A stretch of 64,000 nt of DNA from Actinacidiphila acidipaludis (lineage in GTDB: Bacteria; Actinomycetota; Actinomycetes; Streptomycetales; Streptomycetaceae). The notes under the pieces are model-generated. The model was not told where the DNA came from, did no database searches, and saw only the letters and a program-made list of their open reading frames with translations. The DNA lies in NCBI RefSeq assembly GCF_019890725.1, contig NZ_JAINZZ010000027.1, forward strand, positions 1-64,000, given 5' to 3'. Both the position numbers and the translations under genes were made by a program. This document shows, piece by piece, positions 40,834-49,234 of this stretch (positions are counted from its first letter, which is position 1; each line of letters opens with the position of its first letter).

Positions 40834-41420
40834 GAGCTCACCCCCAGGCAGTCGCGGAGCCGGATCAGGCCGTCCCGCAGCCGTGTCTTGACCGTGCCCA
40901 GTGCCACGCCGAGGACCTCGGCCGTCTCCTGGTACGTGTAGCCGCGGTAGTAGGCCAGCGTGACCGACTCGTGCTGGAGTTCGGTCAGTTGCCGCAGGCA
41001 GCGGCGCACCTGTTCGCGTTCCAGCCGGCGTTCGACCTGCTCGCTCACCTCGTCGAACGCGGGGCTGTGGTCCCGCACCCCGGCGCGCACCTCGCGGTCG
41101 GCACTGGCCTGGGCCGAGCGCACCCGGTCCACGGCCCGGCGGTGGGCCAATGTCATGATCCACGCCATGGCGCTGCCCTGCCGGGCGTCGAACCGGGAGG
41201 CGCACCGCCACACCTCGATCAGCACCTCCTGCGCGACCTCCTCGGACTGCGCGGGATTCCTCACCACCCGCCGCGCCAGGCCCAGTACGGACCCGGCGAC
41301 GGCGGTGTAGAGGGTGTCGAACGCCTCGCGGTCACCCCGCGAGATGCGTTCGAGCAGCGACTCCAGCGCTCCCGGCAACGGCTGCGCGGGCGCTGGGCCG
41401 CCCTGTGCTGCGGCACGCAT
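40830..41420 (-). CDS. sigK: ECF RNA polymerase sigma factor SigK
   Basis: A 196-residue group 4 sigma factor. Region 2 (about 28-95: EEVAQEVLIEVWRCASRFDARQ, AMAWIMTLAHRRAVD) and region 4 (about 130-190: LTELQHESVTLAYYRGYTYQETAEVLGVALGTVKTRLRDGL) are complete. The ATG at 41420 is preceded by AGGAGG; longer in-frame upstream codons lack a signal. The cluster with rskA, a fasciclin lipoprotein and a molybdopterin oxidoreductase matches the SigK loci of mycobacteria, where the sigma responds to redox at the envelope. A SigK-type promoter is visible upstream. Confidence 0.93.
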   Translation of the reverse strand: MRAAAQGGPAPAQPLPGALESLLERISRGDREAFDTLYTAVAGSVLGLARRVVRNPAQSEEVAQEVLIEVWRCASRFDARQGSAMAWIMTLAHRRAVDRVRSAQASADREVRAGVRDHSPAFDEVSEQVERRLEREQVRRCLRQLTELQHESVTLAYYRGYTYQETAEVLGVALGTVKTRLRDGLIRLRDCLGVSS

Positions 41421-41454
41421 GGACACCTCCTGGATGGCACGGCACTTGCCCGTT

Positions 41455-41481
41455 CTTCGGTGCCGTGCGGCACGGGGATTG
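41455..41481 (-). promoter_or_regulatory. putative SigK promoter of sigK-rskA
   Basis: On the minus strand CAATCC (41481-41476), 15 bases, CCGAAG (41460-41455). The element resembles the mycobacterial SigK consensus as I recall it and is nearly identical to the one before the molybdopterin oxidoreductase gene. Predicted start of transcription leaves a leader of about 27 bases with the AGGAGG site. Confidence 0.6.
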
Positions 41482-41506
41482 GTCCCGTCGCGCCAGTATT
41501 CCGTGG

Positions 41507-42166
41507 CTACTTCGGCGGCATGAGCACGGTGTCGATGATCTGCACCGTCGCGTTGGCCGTGGTCACGTTGCCGCACACGACGTTCGCCGCGCCGTTGACC
41601 TTGTAGGACTCGCCGGAGCCCGAGGTGGTCAGCGTGCCCTTCTCCAGGGTGGTGTAGGTGCCGTGGGCCAGCCCGTCCGGCGCCTTCACCGGCTGCCCGA
41701 CCACGTGGTACGTGAGGATCTTCGTCAGCATCGCCTTGTCGGCCAGCACCTTGTCGAGGGTGGCCTTGGGAATCTTGGCGAAGGCGTCGTCGGTCGGCGC
41801 GAAGACGGTGATGTTCTGCGCGTTGTTCAGGGTGTCCACCAGACCGGCCTTCTTGACCGCGGCGACGAGCGTGGACAGCGCGGGGTTGTTGGACGCGGCG
41901 GTGGCCACCGGGTCCTTGGACATGCCGTCGAAGCTGCCGGCCCCGTTCTTGGGGACCGACGCGCAGCCCGGACCGAACGGCTGGTCCATGGCGCTCGCCG
42001 TCGAGGTGGGCATGGAACTGGTGCTGGGGGCCGCGGGTGCGGCGGCGCTGGAGGGCGTGGAGTCGGCGGAGGACTTCTTGTCACTGCCGGAGCACGCGCT
42101 CAGCGCGAGCGGGAGGACGGCTGCGGCGGCCACGGCGACGCCGAGGCGGCGGGCACGGAAGGTCAT
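41507..42166 (-). CDS. fasciclin-domain lipoprotein (MPT83/MPT70-like)
   Basis: A 219-residue exported protein with a lipobox (LALSACSGS, Cys25), a Ser/Ala/Pro linker and one FAS1 domain (about 88-217: NITVFAPTDDAFAKIP, LTYHVVGQ, VQIIDTVLMPP). In mycobacteria MPT70/MPT83 are the main SigK-regulated products. GGAGAACAG precedes the ATG. It lies between the oxidoreductase gene (81 bases upstream) and sigK on the same strand. Confidence 0.92.
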   Translation of the reverse strand: MTFRARRLGVAVAAAAVLPLALSACSGSDKKSSADSTPSSAAAPAAPSTSSMPTSTASAMDQPFGPGCASVPKNGAGSFDGMSKDPVATAASNNPALSTLVAAVKKAGLVDTLNNAQNITVFAPTDDAFAKIPKATLDKVLADKAMLTKILTYHVVGQPVKAPDGLAHGTYTTLEKGTLTTSGSGESYKVNGAANVVCGNVTTANATVQIIDTVLMPPK

Positions 42167-42247
42167 GATCTGTTCTCCTGAAGCAAGGGGGTGGGTGTGT
42201 TCGGTCGGATGTGCTGGTCGGGGGAGGCGGGCACTGCCCGGCCTGGG

Positions 42248-43954
42248 TCAGGTCACGGTGACCACCACCGAGTGCCAGCCGGTCGCACCGTCCGGGACGG
42301 TCCCGGCGCGCCGTTCCGTCTGGGTCGCCCCGGTTCGGTCGGTGGCGCGGACCTCGAGCGTGTGACCGCCCGCGGTCGCGTCCCAGTCCCACTGCCACTG
42401 CCGCCAGGTGTCGGTCGTGTCCTCGGCGGCCAGCGACGCGGTGTGCCAGGGGCCGCCGTCGACGCGCACCTCCACCCGGTCGATGCCGCGGTGCTGGGCC
42501 CACGCCACTCCGGCGACCGGGACCCGCCCGGCCTTCGGGGTGGCGAAGGGCCTGGGCGTGTCGATCCGCGACGCGGTCTTGATCGGCGCCTCTCGGGACC
42601 AGCCGCGCCGTACCCAGTAGGCGTCGTAGGCGTCGAACGTCGTGAGCTCCAGGTCCCGGAGCCACTTGCACGCTGACACGTAGCCGTAGAGGCCCGGGAC
42701 GACGACCCGGACGGGGAAGCCGTGCGTGAACGGCAGCGGCTGCCCGTTCATGCCCAGCGCGAGCATCGCGTCGCGGCCGTCGAGCACGGTCTCCACCGGC
42801 GTGCCGATCGTCATGCCGTCGACCGAGCGGGCCACGAGCTGGTCGGCGGGGCCGCCGCCGGAGGGCGGTCGCACGCCCGCCTCCCGCAGCAGGCCGGCCA
42901 GCGGCACGCCGATCCACCGCGCGTTTCCCGCGTACGGGCCGCCCACCTGGTTGGAGACGCAGGTCAGCGTGATGTCACGCTCGATCAGGTCCTGGCGCAG
43001 CAGGTCGTCGTAGGTGTAGACGACATCGCGCCGCATCCCCAGGCCGTGCAGGCGCAGGCGCCACGTGCCCGCGTCGATCCTCGGGACGACCAGAGCCGTG
43101 TCGACCCGGTAGAAGCGGTCGGTGGACGTCATGAACGGGCTCAGCCCCGGTGTGCCGAACGCGGAGCCGCGTGGCACGGCGTCGGCCGGGGACGCGGGCC
43201 TGGGCAGCGCGATCGCCTGCCGTGACGCGGCGGCGGCCGCGCCGCGCCGGTCGCCCAGCACACGCCCCAGCACCCCGGCGCCGGCGGAGGCGGCGGCCGT
43301 GGCCGCGGCGGCCGCGACGAAGCCACGGCGGTCGAACGCGGGGTTGTCTCCCGAGACGCCGTCGGCATCGGGACGATCCTGTGCGGGGCGGGCTTCCGCC
43401 CGGTGGCCCGCCGGGGTGCCGTCGCCCGGCGCCCGCGCCGGGGCGAGGCGGGCGGAGAGCAGCCACAGGGCCGCGGCGCCGGCGAGCGCACCCACCGCCG
43501 ACGGCAGCACGTCCGCGCCGTGACGGTCCGGGCGGCTGTTCGCGGCCAGCACGCCGGCGATCCCGAAGAGCGCCACTCCGGCGACGCCGGCCCACCGGAA
43601 CCTCAGTGCCACCATGCCGAGAGCGACGGCGAACAGCGCCAGGACGACGAGGATGCCCAGTTGCAGGAAGAGCTTGTCGTTCGTCCCGAAGTGCCGCACC
43701 GCGTAGTCCTTCACGGACGCCGGCGTGCGGTCGATGACGGCCCCGCCCACGGCGACGACCGGGCTCGCCTGCGGCCGGATCGCCGCCGACACCAGTTCCG
43801 CGACACCCAGGGCCGCGGCGGCCGACAGCAGTCCGGCCAGGCCGCCCAGCACCAGGCGCAGCGCGCGCCGGCCGCGTGCCGCCGAGGGCGTCCCGCGCGG
43901 CGTCAGCGCGCCCTGGGCGCCGCTGTCGTCGTCCCTGCCCGGATCATCGCTCAC
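42248..43954 (-). CDS. membrane-anchored molybdopterin-dependent oxidoreductase (sulfite oxidase family)
   Basis: About 568 residues. The N-terminal third has several transmembrane helices (about 30-165, e.g. LVLGGLAGLLSAAAALG, LFLQLGILVVLALFAVA), then an exported domain with a Tat-like RRGFVAAAAATAAAS segment and the molybdopterin fold (LTCVSNQVGGPYAGNARWIGVPL with the Moco-binding Cys; HGFPVRVVVPGLYGYVSACKWL). A C-terminal Ig-like dimerisation domain ends it. A GTG at 43954 is preferred to the ATG at 43963 because the latter lies inside the predicted -10 element. Likely an envelope redox enzyme of the SigK regulon. Confidence 0.9.
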   Translation of the reverse strand: MSDDPGRDDDSGAQGALTPRGTPSAARGRRALRLVLGGLAGLLSAAAALGVAELVSAAIRPQASPVVAVGGAVIDRTPASVKDYAVRHFGTNDKLFLQLGILVVLALFAVALGMVALRFRWAGVAGVALFGIAGVLAANSRPDRHGADVLPSAVGALAGAAALWLLSARLAPARAPGDGTPAGHRAEARPAQDRPDADGVSGDNPAFDRRGFVAAAAATAAASAGAGVLGRVLGDRRGAAAAASRQAIALPRPASPADAVPRGSAFGTPGLSPFMTSTDRFYRVDTALVVPRIDAGTWRLRLHGLGMRRDVVYTYDDLLRQDLIERDITLTCVSNQVGGPYAGNARWIGVPLAGLLREAGVRPPSGGGPADQLVARSVDGMTIGTPVETVLDGRDAMLALGMNGQPLPFTHGFPVRVVVPGLYGYVSACKWLRDLELTTFDAYDAYWVRRGWSREAPIKTASRIDTPRPFATPKAGRVPVAGVAWAQHRGIDRVEVRVDGGPWHTASLAAEDTTDTWRQWQWDWDATAGGHTLEVRATDRTGATQTERRAGTVPDGATGWHSVVVTVT

Positions 43955-43961
43955 ACCCCGC

Positions 43962-43988
43962 ATTCGGAGTCAGGCGGCCTCCGGATTG
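43962..43988 (-). promoter_or_regulatory. putative SigK promoter of molybdopterin oxidoreductase-fasciclin
   Basis: CAATCC (43988-43983), 15 bases, CCGAAT (43967-43962). The nine bases GACCAATCC and the spacing equal those before sigK. Seven bases after the -10 is the GTG at 43954, so the transcript would be leaderless. Confidence 0.6.
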
Positions 43989-44122
43989 GTCACCGGGCCG
44001 CCCTACCCCCGATCGGGCGACCGCGCCGCGTCGCGTCAACCAGATGCCCAAGCCCCTGAACCGGCACGGCGTCCGGTCGACGGCCGGAGACGTGCGGTCC
44101 TCGGGCGGGCGGTCCGGGCGGA

Positions 44123-45625
44123 TCAGGGAGCGCCGTCGTCGAAGCGCCGGTCGGTGTGCAGCACGTCGTCGAGGTCACTGAGCCGGTCCAGGCCCTGCAC
44201 CGCCCGCGAGGTGCGCTGGTTGCCCGCGAGCAGGGAACGGTGGCGGTGGGTGAAGCGCCAGTATCCGGTGGTGAACGGGCAGGCCCGTTCACCGGTGCGG
44301 TCCGACGGGCGGTAGGCGCAGCCGGAGCACAGGTCGGACATCCGGTGGATGTACGCGCCGCCCGAGGTGTACGGCTTGGTGGTCATCCGGCCGCCGTCGG
44401 CGTACTGGGACATGCCGGTGACGTTGGGCAGCATCACCCAGTCGTAGGCGTCCACGAAGCTGCGGTGGAACCAGTCCGTCACCTCGCGCGGGTCCCAGCC
44501 GCGTTGCAGCGCGAAGCTGCCGAGCACCATCAGCCGCGGGATGTGGTGGGTCCAGCCGGTGTCCCGCACCTGCGCAAGGACGGTGGCCAGGCAGCGGGCG
44601 GTGACCGCTTCCGCGTCCAGGTCGGCGAACCACTCCGGCACCGGCTCGTGGTGGCGCAGGGCGTTGCTGTTCCGGTAGTCCTCGCCGAAGTACCAGTAGA
44701 GCTGCCACACGTACTCGCGCCAGCCGGCGACCTGCCGGACGAAGCCCTCGACGCTGTTCAGCGGCGCTTCGCCGGCCCGGTAGGCGTCCTCGGCGGCCGC
44801 CACGCACTCGGCCGGGTCGAGCAGACCGAGATTGAGGGAGGAGGACAGCAGGCTGTGGCTCATCACCGGGTCGCCGGCGAGCATCGCGTCCTCGTGCGGG
44901 CCGAATCCGGCCAGCCGGTGCCCGGTGAACCGGCGCAGCGCGGCCTGGGCCTCCCGGCGGCTCGCGGGGAAGCGGCGCGGTCCGTCACGTCCGGCGAACC
45001 GGATGCCGTCCTCGCGCTCCCAGCGGTCGAGGGTGGCGCGGACCTCCTCGTCGATGTCGTTCTCCTGGGGCCGGTAGGGTGTGGGCGCGCCGAGCGTGGG
45101 TGTGTCCCTGGGCGGGGGTTCACGGTTGTCGTGGTCGTGGTTCCAGCGCCCGCCGGCCGGTTCCGCCCCGTCCATCAGCAGGTCGCGCTCCCGGCGCACC
45201 CAGCGGTAGAAGTCCTCCTGCCGCAGATGCCCGTCGTGTTCCTCCGCCCAGGCGCGGAAGGCGTCGTGCGCCAGCAGGAAGCCGCGCGCCGGCAGCACCT
45301 CCACGCGCGGCCGTGACCGGACGAAGCGGACGGCGGCGTGCGAGGTGGGGTGATGGACGGTCACGGGGTCGCGTCCGACGGCCTCGCGCAGGCCCTCGCG
45401 GTAGGTCTCCGCGTGGACGTACCGCACGCGGTCGCCGAGTTCGGCGGCCCGGTGGCGCATCGCGGAGAGCACCAGATGGGCCTTGGCGCGGTGGAACCGG
45501 CGCCTTCGGAACACCGAGCGGGCCTCGATCATCACCACGGGCGCGTCCTGGTCGACGGCGCCCGGGCCGCGGGTGAGGAAGTGCGGACCGAGCTGGTCGC
45601 CGAACAGCCAGTGCGCCGTGGTCAT
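44123..45625 (-). CDS. iron-sulfur bacterial cryptochrome/(6-4) photolyase
   Basis: A 500-residue photolyase-related protein of the FeS-BCP (PhrB/CryB) type. The N-terminal Rossmann domain starts HWLFGDQLGPHF; the FAD region is helical, and four cysteines at 345, 433, 436 and 449 (LCSGCAYRP, ACPFTTGYW) match the Fe-S cluster ligands of PhrB with a constant offset of five. It would repair (6-4) UV photoproducts or sense blue light. The ATG at 45625 overlaps the stop of the PAP2 gene (ATGA), so the two are coupled. Length is normal for the family. Confidence 0.92.
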   Translation of the reverse strand: MTTAHWLFGDQLGPHFLTRGPGAVDQDAPVVMIEARSVFRRRRFHRAKAHLVLSAMRHRAAELGDRVRYVHAETYREGLREAVGRDPVTVHHPTSHAAVRFVRSRPRVEVLPARGFLLAHDAFRAWAEEHDGHLRQEDFYRWVRRERDLLMDGAEPAGGRWNHDHDNREPPPRDTPTLGAPTPYRPQENDIDEEVRATLDRWEREDGIRFAGRDGPRRFPASRREAQAALRRFTGHRLAGFGPHEDAMLAGDPVMSHSLLSSSLNLGLLDPAECVAAAEDAYRAGEAPLNSVEGFVRQVAGWREYVWQLYWYFGEDYRNSNALRHHEPVPEWFADLDAEAVTARCLATVLAQVRDTGWTHHIPRLMVLGSFALQRGWDPREVTDWFHRSFVDAYDWVMLPNVTGMSQYADGGRMTTKPYTSGGAYIHRMSDLCSGCAYRPSDRTGERACPFTTGYWRFTHRHRSLLAGNQRTSRAVQGLDRLSDLDDVLHTDRRFDDGAP

Positions 45626-46497
45626 GGCCCCGCCTCTCCGCCTGCCTGCTGAAGTGTGGGTGCCGGCGGCCACGGGTCGGGGCCGCCGCCGGTGCGTTGT
45701 CGCGCCGGATACGCGGGCCGGCCGGTGAGCAGCCGCTGGACGAGGAAACCGGCGGCGAGGGTCAGGGCGCCGGCCGCGGCGTCGGCGATGAAGTGGTTGG
45801 CCGTGGCGACGATGACCACCAGGGTCGCCAGCGGATAGCACGCGCCCAGCACCCGTACCCAGGTACGGCGGGCGAGCACGGCCAGGGTCAGACCGCTCCA
45901 GCCCGACCAGATGATGTGCACCGAGGGCATCGCCGCGTACTGGTTGGACACGCCCGAGTCGGGCGCCGAGCCCCAGAAGCCCCAGTCCCGGTGGGTGACG
46001 ACGGTGTCGATGAAACCCTGGCCGTGCAGGAAGCGCGGTGGTGCGAGCGCGCAGAACGCGAAGCCGAGCAGCGCGAGGAAGGTCGCGGTGTAAAGGGCGC
46101 TGCGTACCCCGCGATAGCAGTCCGGCCGCTGGGCGTAGAGCCAGATCAGGACGCCGAGGGTCACGACGAAGTGCAGGGAGCCGTAGTAGTAGTCCATGCC
46201 GGTGGTCAGCCAGGAGACGCGGTCGACGGCGTGGTTGACGGCCAGTTCGGGATCGAGGTGCAGCCATCGCTCGGCGCGCCAGAGCCGTGCCGCGCGGTGC
46301 AGGGCCGCGGTCCGGTGCTCGGGCACCTTTCCACGGATGCGCTCGTAGGCCACGTACAGCAGGACGCTGAAGGCCAGTTCGACCCACAGGCGCGGCCGGC
46401 CGGAACGGCGCAGCCGCGGCGGCAGGAGCGGGGGCGGCCGCCAGGACCGCCGGGCGGGCGTGCCCAGCTGTGGCTTCCGGTCGGCCGTGCGGGTCAC
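45622..46497 (-). CDS. PAP2-superfamily phosphatase / inositolphosphotransferase-like membrane protein
   Basis: A 291-residue membrane protein with about six transmembrane helices. The motif MPSVHIIWSGW and the C-terminal ANHFIADAAAGAL supply the His and Asp of the acid-phosphatase fold; YYYGSLHFVVTLGVLIWLY and the overall layout match the Aur1/Ipt1-like group. It may act on lipid phosphates or transfer phosphoinositol. GTG start. It is the first gene of a unit with the photolyase. Confidence 0.88.
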   Translation of the reverse strand: MTRTADRKPQLGTPARRSWRPPPLLPPRLRRSGRPRLWVELAFSVLLYVAYERIRGKVPEHRTAALHRAARLWRAERWLHLDPELAVNHAVDRVSWLTTGMDYYYGSLHFVVTLGVLIWLYAQRPDCYRGVRSALYTATFLALLGFAFCALAPPRFLHGQGFIDTVVTHRDWGFWGSAPDSGVSNQYAAMPSVHIIWSGWSGLTLAVLARRTWVRVLGACYPLATLVVIVATANHFIADAAAGALTLAAGFLVQRLLTGRPAYPARQRTGGGPDPWPPAPTLQQAGGEAGP

Positions 46498-46685
46498 CGC
46501 GGTTCTCCGTGGTCCGGTACCGCGGAGTGGACGCCGGGCCTGCCGGACTGACGGGTATGCCGTCGTGGGGTGTCACTCACCAGGCTTCGCAGGGACACCG
46601 GCAGCATGGACGTGGTGGCTCACTCTCGCCGTGCGGGGCGGCCTGGCGGCCGGACGACCCGGCTGACATTACATCGGGTACCGAC

Positions 46686-46703
46686 GTTTCCCCGGTAAAC
46701 CGG
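46686..46703. promoter_or_regulatory. overlapping palindromes in intergenic region
   Basis: GTTTCCCCGGTAAAC (46686-46700, one mismatch pair) overlaps CCGGT-AA-ACCGG (46692-46703). They lie between the PAP2 start and the MarR remnant, so could be an operator for either. Confidence 0.35.
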
Positions 46704-46781
46704 AGCGTTGGATTCCGCGTCCTGCGGGCATCGATGCGCGGGGGAGGGGGATGAGCGTCCGAAAGAGCCGACCCGCCGGGC

Positions 46782-47060
46782 GTGTCCTCGCGGGGAGTTC
46801 CCGGTGCGTGGCGACCGGGCGGTTCGCCGACGACTGGCCGTCGCACCGTCAGCGGACTGATCGACCCGACGACGGAGGGCGGTCCGGAGGTCCGGGACGT
46901 CGGCGCCGCGGACCGCCGCGCCTCCGTCGTCACGCTCACCCCCGCGGGACGGGAACAGCTCACCGCCTGGACCAGGGCCCACGAACGCGCGGCGGTGCCG
47001 GAGGGGGCCGGGCCGCAACCTGGCGGCGTAACGGGTGAGTGCGAGCGGCCCGCCCACTGA
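46782..47060 (+). pseudogene. MarR-family regulator remnant
   Basis: One frame encodes RRTVSGLID, then a degenerate stretch, then VGAADRRASVVTLTPAGREQLTAW, which is the second half of a MarR winged helix (recognition helix, wing with DRR, and LTPAGR helix). The N-terminal dimerisation helix and first half of the DNA-binding domain are missing, and what follows is not MarR-like. I read it as a decayed or partly deleted gene. Adjacent intergenic sequence (46498-46781, 47061-47153) holds only palindromes and the next promoter. Confidence 0.6.
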
Positions 47061-47112
47061 TGCCCCCTCAAGCGCTCGTCGCCGGCGCACCGTTGACGGT
47101 CGTCGTCGCACA

Positions 47113-47141
47113 GTGGTTGAGTGGCTGAGCCACTGGACCAC
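47113..47141. promoter_or_regulatory. operator-like palindrome before FadR/GntR gene
   Basis: Arms GTGGTTGAGTGGCT and AGCCACTGGACCAC match at 12 of 14 positions around a central G. It ends one base before the AGGAGG of the FadR-type gene. The TGGT ... ACCA outer bases fit GntR/FadR-family operators, so autoregulation is likely. Confidence 0.6.
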
Positions 47142-47153
47142 AGGAGGGCCGGT

Positions 47154-47855
47154 ATGGAGGCGCTGCCTCGCGACACCATCGTCGACGTCCTGGAAGAACG
47201 CCTGCGCGAGGACATCCTCGCCGGACGGCACCCCGTGGGAAGTCTTCTGCCGCCCGAGCGGCGGCTGGCCGACGGCTACGGCGTCACCCGGACGACCCTC
47301 AAGCACGCCTTCGGGCGGCTCGTCCAGGCCGGACTGCTGGAGACGCGGCACGGCGTGGGCACCCGGGTCCGCGACTTCGCCCGGCTCGGCGGTGCCGATC
47401 TGCTGCCGATGCTGATCCGGCACAGCCCCGACTGGATCGGCGAGATCTTCGAAGTGCGCCGCTCCATCGGCGCGTTGATCGCCGAGCGCGCCGCGGAGCG
47501 GGCCACGCCCGCGCACCGCGCCGAACTGGCCGTCCGGCTGGCGGAGGTACGCGCCGCCGAGGGCGGCGAAGGGGTGCAGCTCGCCGACATCGAGGTGCAC
47601 CGGGCCCTCGCCCGCGCCACGGGAAACCGGGTCTACGTCCTGCTCACCAACACCCTGTTCAACGCGTACCTGCCGGTCCGGGCCGCGCTCGTCTCGCCCT
47701 TCACCGATCCGGAGAGCGCCTACCGGCGGCTGGAACCGGTGGTCGCCGCGGTCACGGCCGCGGACCGTGCCGCGGCCCGGGCGGCCGCTGAGGAGTACCT
47801 CACCGAGACGGAGCGGCTGATGATGGACGGGCTGCGGAAGAAGGAGGAGGGGTGA
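47154..47855 (+). CDS. FadR/FCD-type GntR-family regulator
   Basis: A 233-residue regulator. The GntR winged helix is at about 5-75 (LREDILAGRHPVGSLLPPERRLADGYGVTRTTLKHAFGRL), followed by an FCD-type helical ligand domain (IFEVRRSIGALIAERAAERA, VHRALARATGNRVY). AGGAGG lies 6 bases before the ATG. GTGA overlap with the next gene makes it the first gene of an operon with the oxidoreductase. It probably senses a lipid or acyl metabolite (inference from family). Confidence 0.9.
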   Translation: MEALPRDTIVDVLEERLREDILAGRHPVGSLLPPERRLADGYGVTRTTLKHAFGRLVQAGLLETRHGVGTRVRDFARLGGADLLPMLIRHSPDWIGEIFEVRRSIGALIAERAAERATPAHRAELAVRLAEVRAAEGGEGVQLADIEVHRALARATGNRVYVLLTNTLFNAYLPVRAALVSPFTDPESAYRRLEPVVAAVTAADRAAARAAAEEYLTETERLMMDGLRKKEEG

Positions 47856-49234
47856 GCCGCGGCACGCGTTTCCGGGAGACGATGACCGGCAGCATGCGGC
47901 TGACCACATCCGGCCGCGTCAGCCCGGTCCGGCTCGATCTGCGCGCGTCCGCGGACCATGTCCTGCGCCCGTTCGGCACCACGCTCGCCCGCGTCGAGGG
48001 CCGGGTGCGCGTCGCCGGACTCGCCGACGACCCGGCGGCGTCCGGCGAGCTGGAGATCTCCCCGCTGGCCGCGCGGCGAATCCGCTACCGGCTGGCGTTC
48101 ACCGCCGGCGGGCGCCGGCTGGTCCTGGACGGGTGGAAGTCGATCACCCCACGGCACCCGGTCCGCTCCATGACCGTGCTGCCCTTCACCCTGTACGAGG
48201 ACGACGAGCCGCTCGGCACCGGGACCCTGCGCTTCCGGGCCCGCGCGCTGCCGTCCTTCCTCGCGGGCTTCCGCTTCCCCCGCCGCGAGGACCCGGACGC
48301 GCTGACCGCCGCCCGCTGGCGCGGCGCTCCCGGCCGCACCGAGGTCTGGTACACCACCGTCACCGACCCGGCGACCGGCACGGGCCTGTGGCTCCACCAC
48401 GAACTGACCGCCCCCGCGGACGGATCCGCGGCCTACGCGCACGGCTGGGCCGCGGTGTTCCCCAAGGGCGCGCCGGTGCGCCACGCCCGCTTCGGGCCGG
48501 TCCCGTGGAAGCCCGAGGACCGGGGATTCGCCGCCGACGGCGTCCGGGCGGTACCCGGCCGGCTCGCCGGTGCGGCCGGCGCGATGAACTGGGACCTGAC
48601 CGAACAGCCGGAAGCGGCACCGCTGTTCACCTTCCCCCGCTGGTCATGGCGCCGCCCGCTGCTGCCCGCCGCACAAATCCTGCCCGCAGCCCGGGCCACG
48701 TACGAGGGCACGGTCCGCTACGAGGACGGCACGCTGGAACTGACCGGCGCTCCGGGCGCGTCGGCCCGGATCTACGGGCACGGCAACGCCCGCCGCTGGT
48801 CGTGGCTGCACGCCGATCTCGGCGGTGGGGACGTCCTGGAGATCGTGGCAGCGGTGTCGACGCGTCCGGGACTGCGGCGCCTGCCCCCGCTGGTCTTCCT
48901 GCGGCTGCGCCGGGACGGACGGACCTGGCCGCGCCGCCCCGAGCGGTCGGCGATCGGCTGGGCCGGCGCGCTGCGGTTCCGCGCCGACATCGGCCTGCCC
49001 ACCTGGACCGTGACCGGACGGGCCGGGCTGCGCAGGATCCGGGTGACCGTCACCCAGCCCGAGGACCGCACTCTCGCCCTGGAGTACACCGACCCGGACG
49101 GCGCCCGCGCCACCTGCCGCAACTGCGAACGCGCCGACGCCCAGGTCCGGTTGGACCGCTGGTGGGGCCGGTGGCGCCCGGAGGCGGACTGGCGGCTCGA
49201 CGGCACCGCGCACGCGGAAGTGGGCACCCGATGA
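47852..49234 (+). CDS. partner protein of GMC oxidoreductase (beta-rich, cholesterol-oxidase-associated type)
   Basis: A 460-residue protein of uncertain family. Residues 1-145 (FRETMTGSMRL, RVRVAGLADDPAASGEL, LVLDGWKSI, GTGTLRF) resemble the beta-rich domain that is fused to some long cholesterol-oxidase-like GMC enzymes. Residues about 150-455 are beta-rich with GHGNARRWSWLHADLG, reminiscent of tocopherol-cyclase/AttH-like lipocalin folds. It has no signal peptide or membrane helix. GTG start in AAGGAGGAGGGGTGA. Its place in the operon suggests it delivers or modifies a hydrophobic substrate for the oxidoreductase (inference). Confidence 0.65.
   Translation: MSRGTRFRETMTGSMRLTTSGRVSPVRLDLRASADHVLRPFGTTLARVEGRVRVAGLADDPAASGELEISPLAARRIRYRLAFTAGGRRLVLDGWKSITPRHPVRSMTVLPFTLYEDDEPLGTGTLRFRARALPSFLAGFRFPRREDPDALTAARWRGAPGRTEVWYTTVTDPATGTGLWLHHELTAPADGSAAYAHGWAAVFPKGAPVRHARFGPVPWKPEDRGFAADGVRAVPGRLAGAAGAMNWDLTEQPEAAPLFTFPRWSWRRPLLPAAQILPAARATYEGTVRYEDGTLELTGAPGASARIYGHGNARRWSWLHADLGGGDVLEIVAAVSTRPGLRRLPPLVFLRLRRDGRTWPRRPERSAIGWAGALRFRADIGLPTWTVTGRAGLRRIRVTVTQPEDRTLALEYTDPDGARATCRNCERADAQVRLDRWWGRWRPEADWRLDGTAHAEVGTR

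Noticed and set aside
42199-42225. Third SigK promoter before the fasciclin gene
   Set aside because: A CCGAAC -10-like element exists (42199-42204, minus strand) but the -35 position reads TCCCCC, so the match is too weak; co-transcription from the oxidoreductase promoter explains expression.
46676-46705. SigB-type promoter (GTTT-N14-GGTACC, minus strand)
   Set aside because: Poor -10 match and short spacer; it overlaps palindromes that explain the bases equally well.
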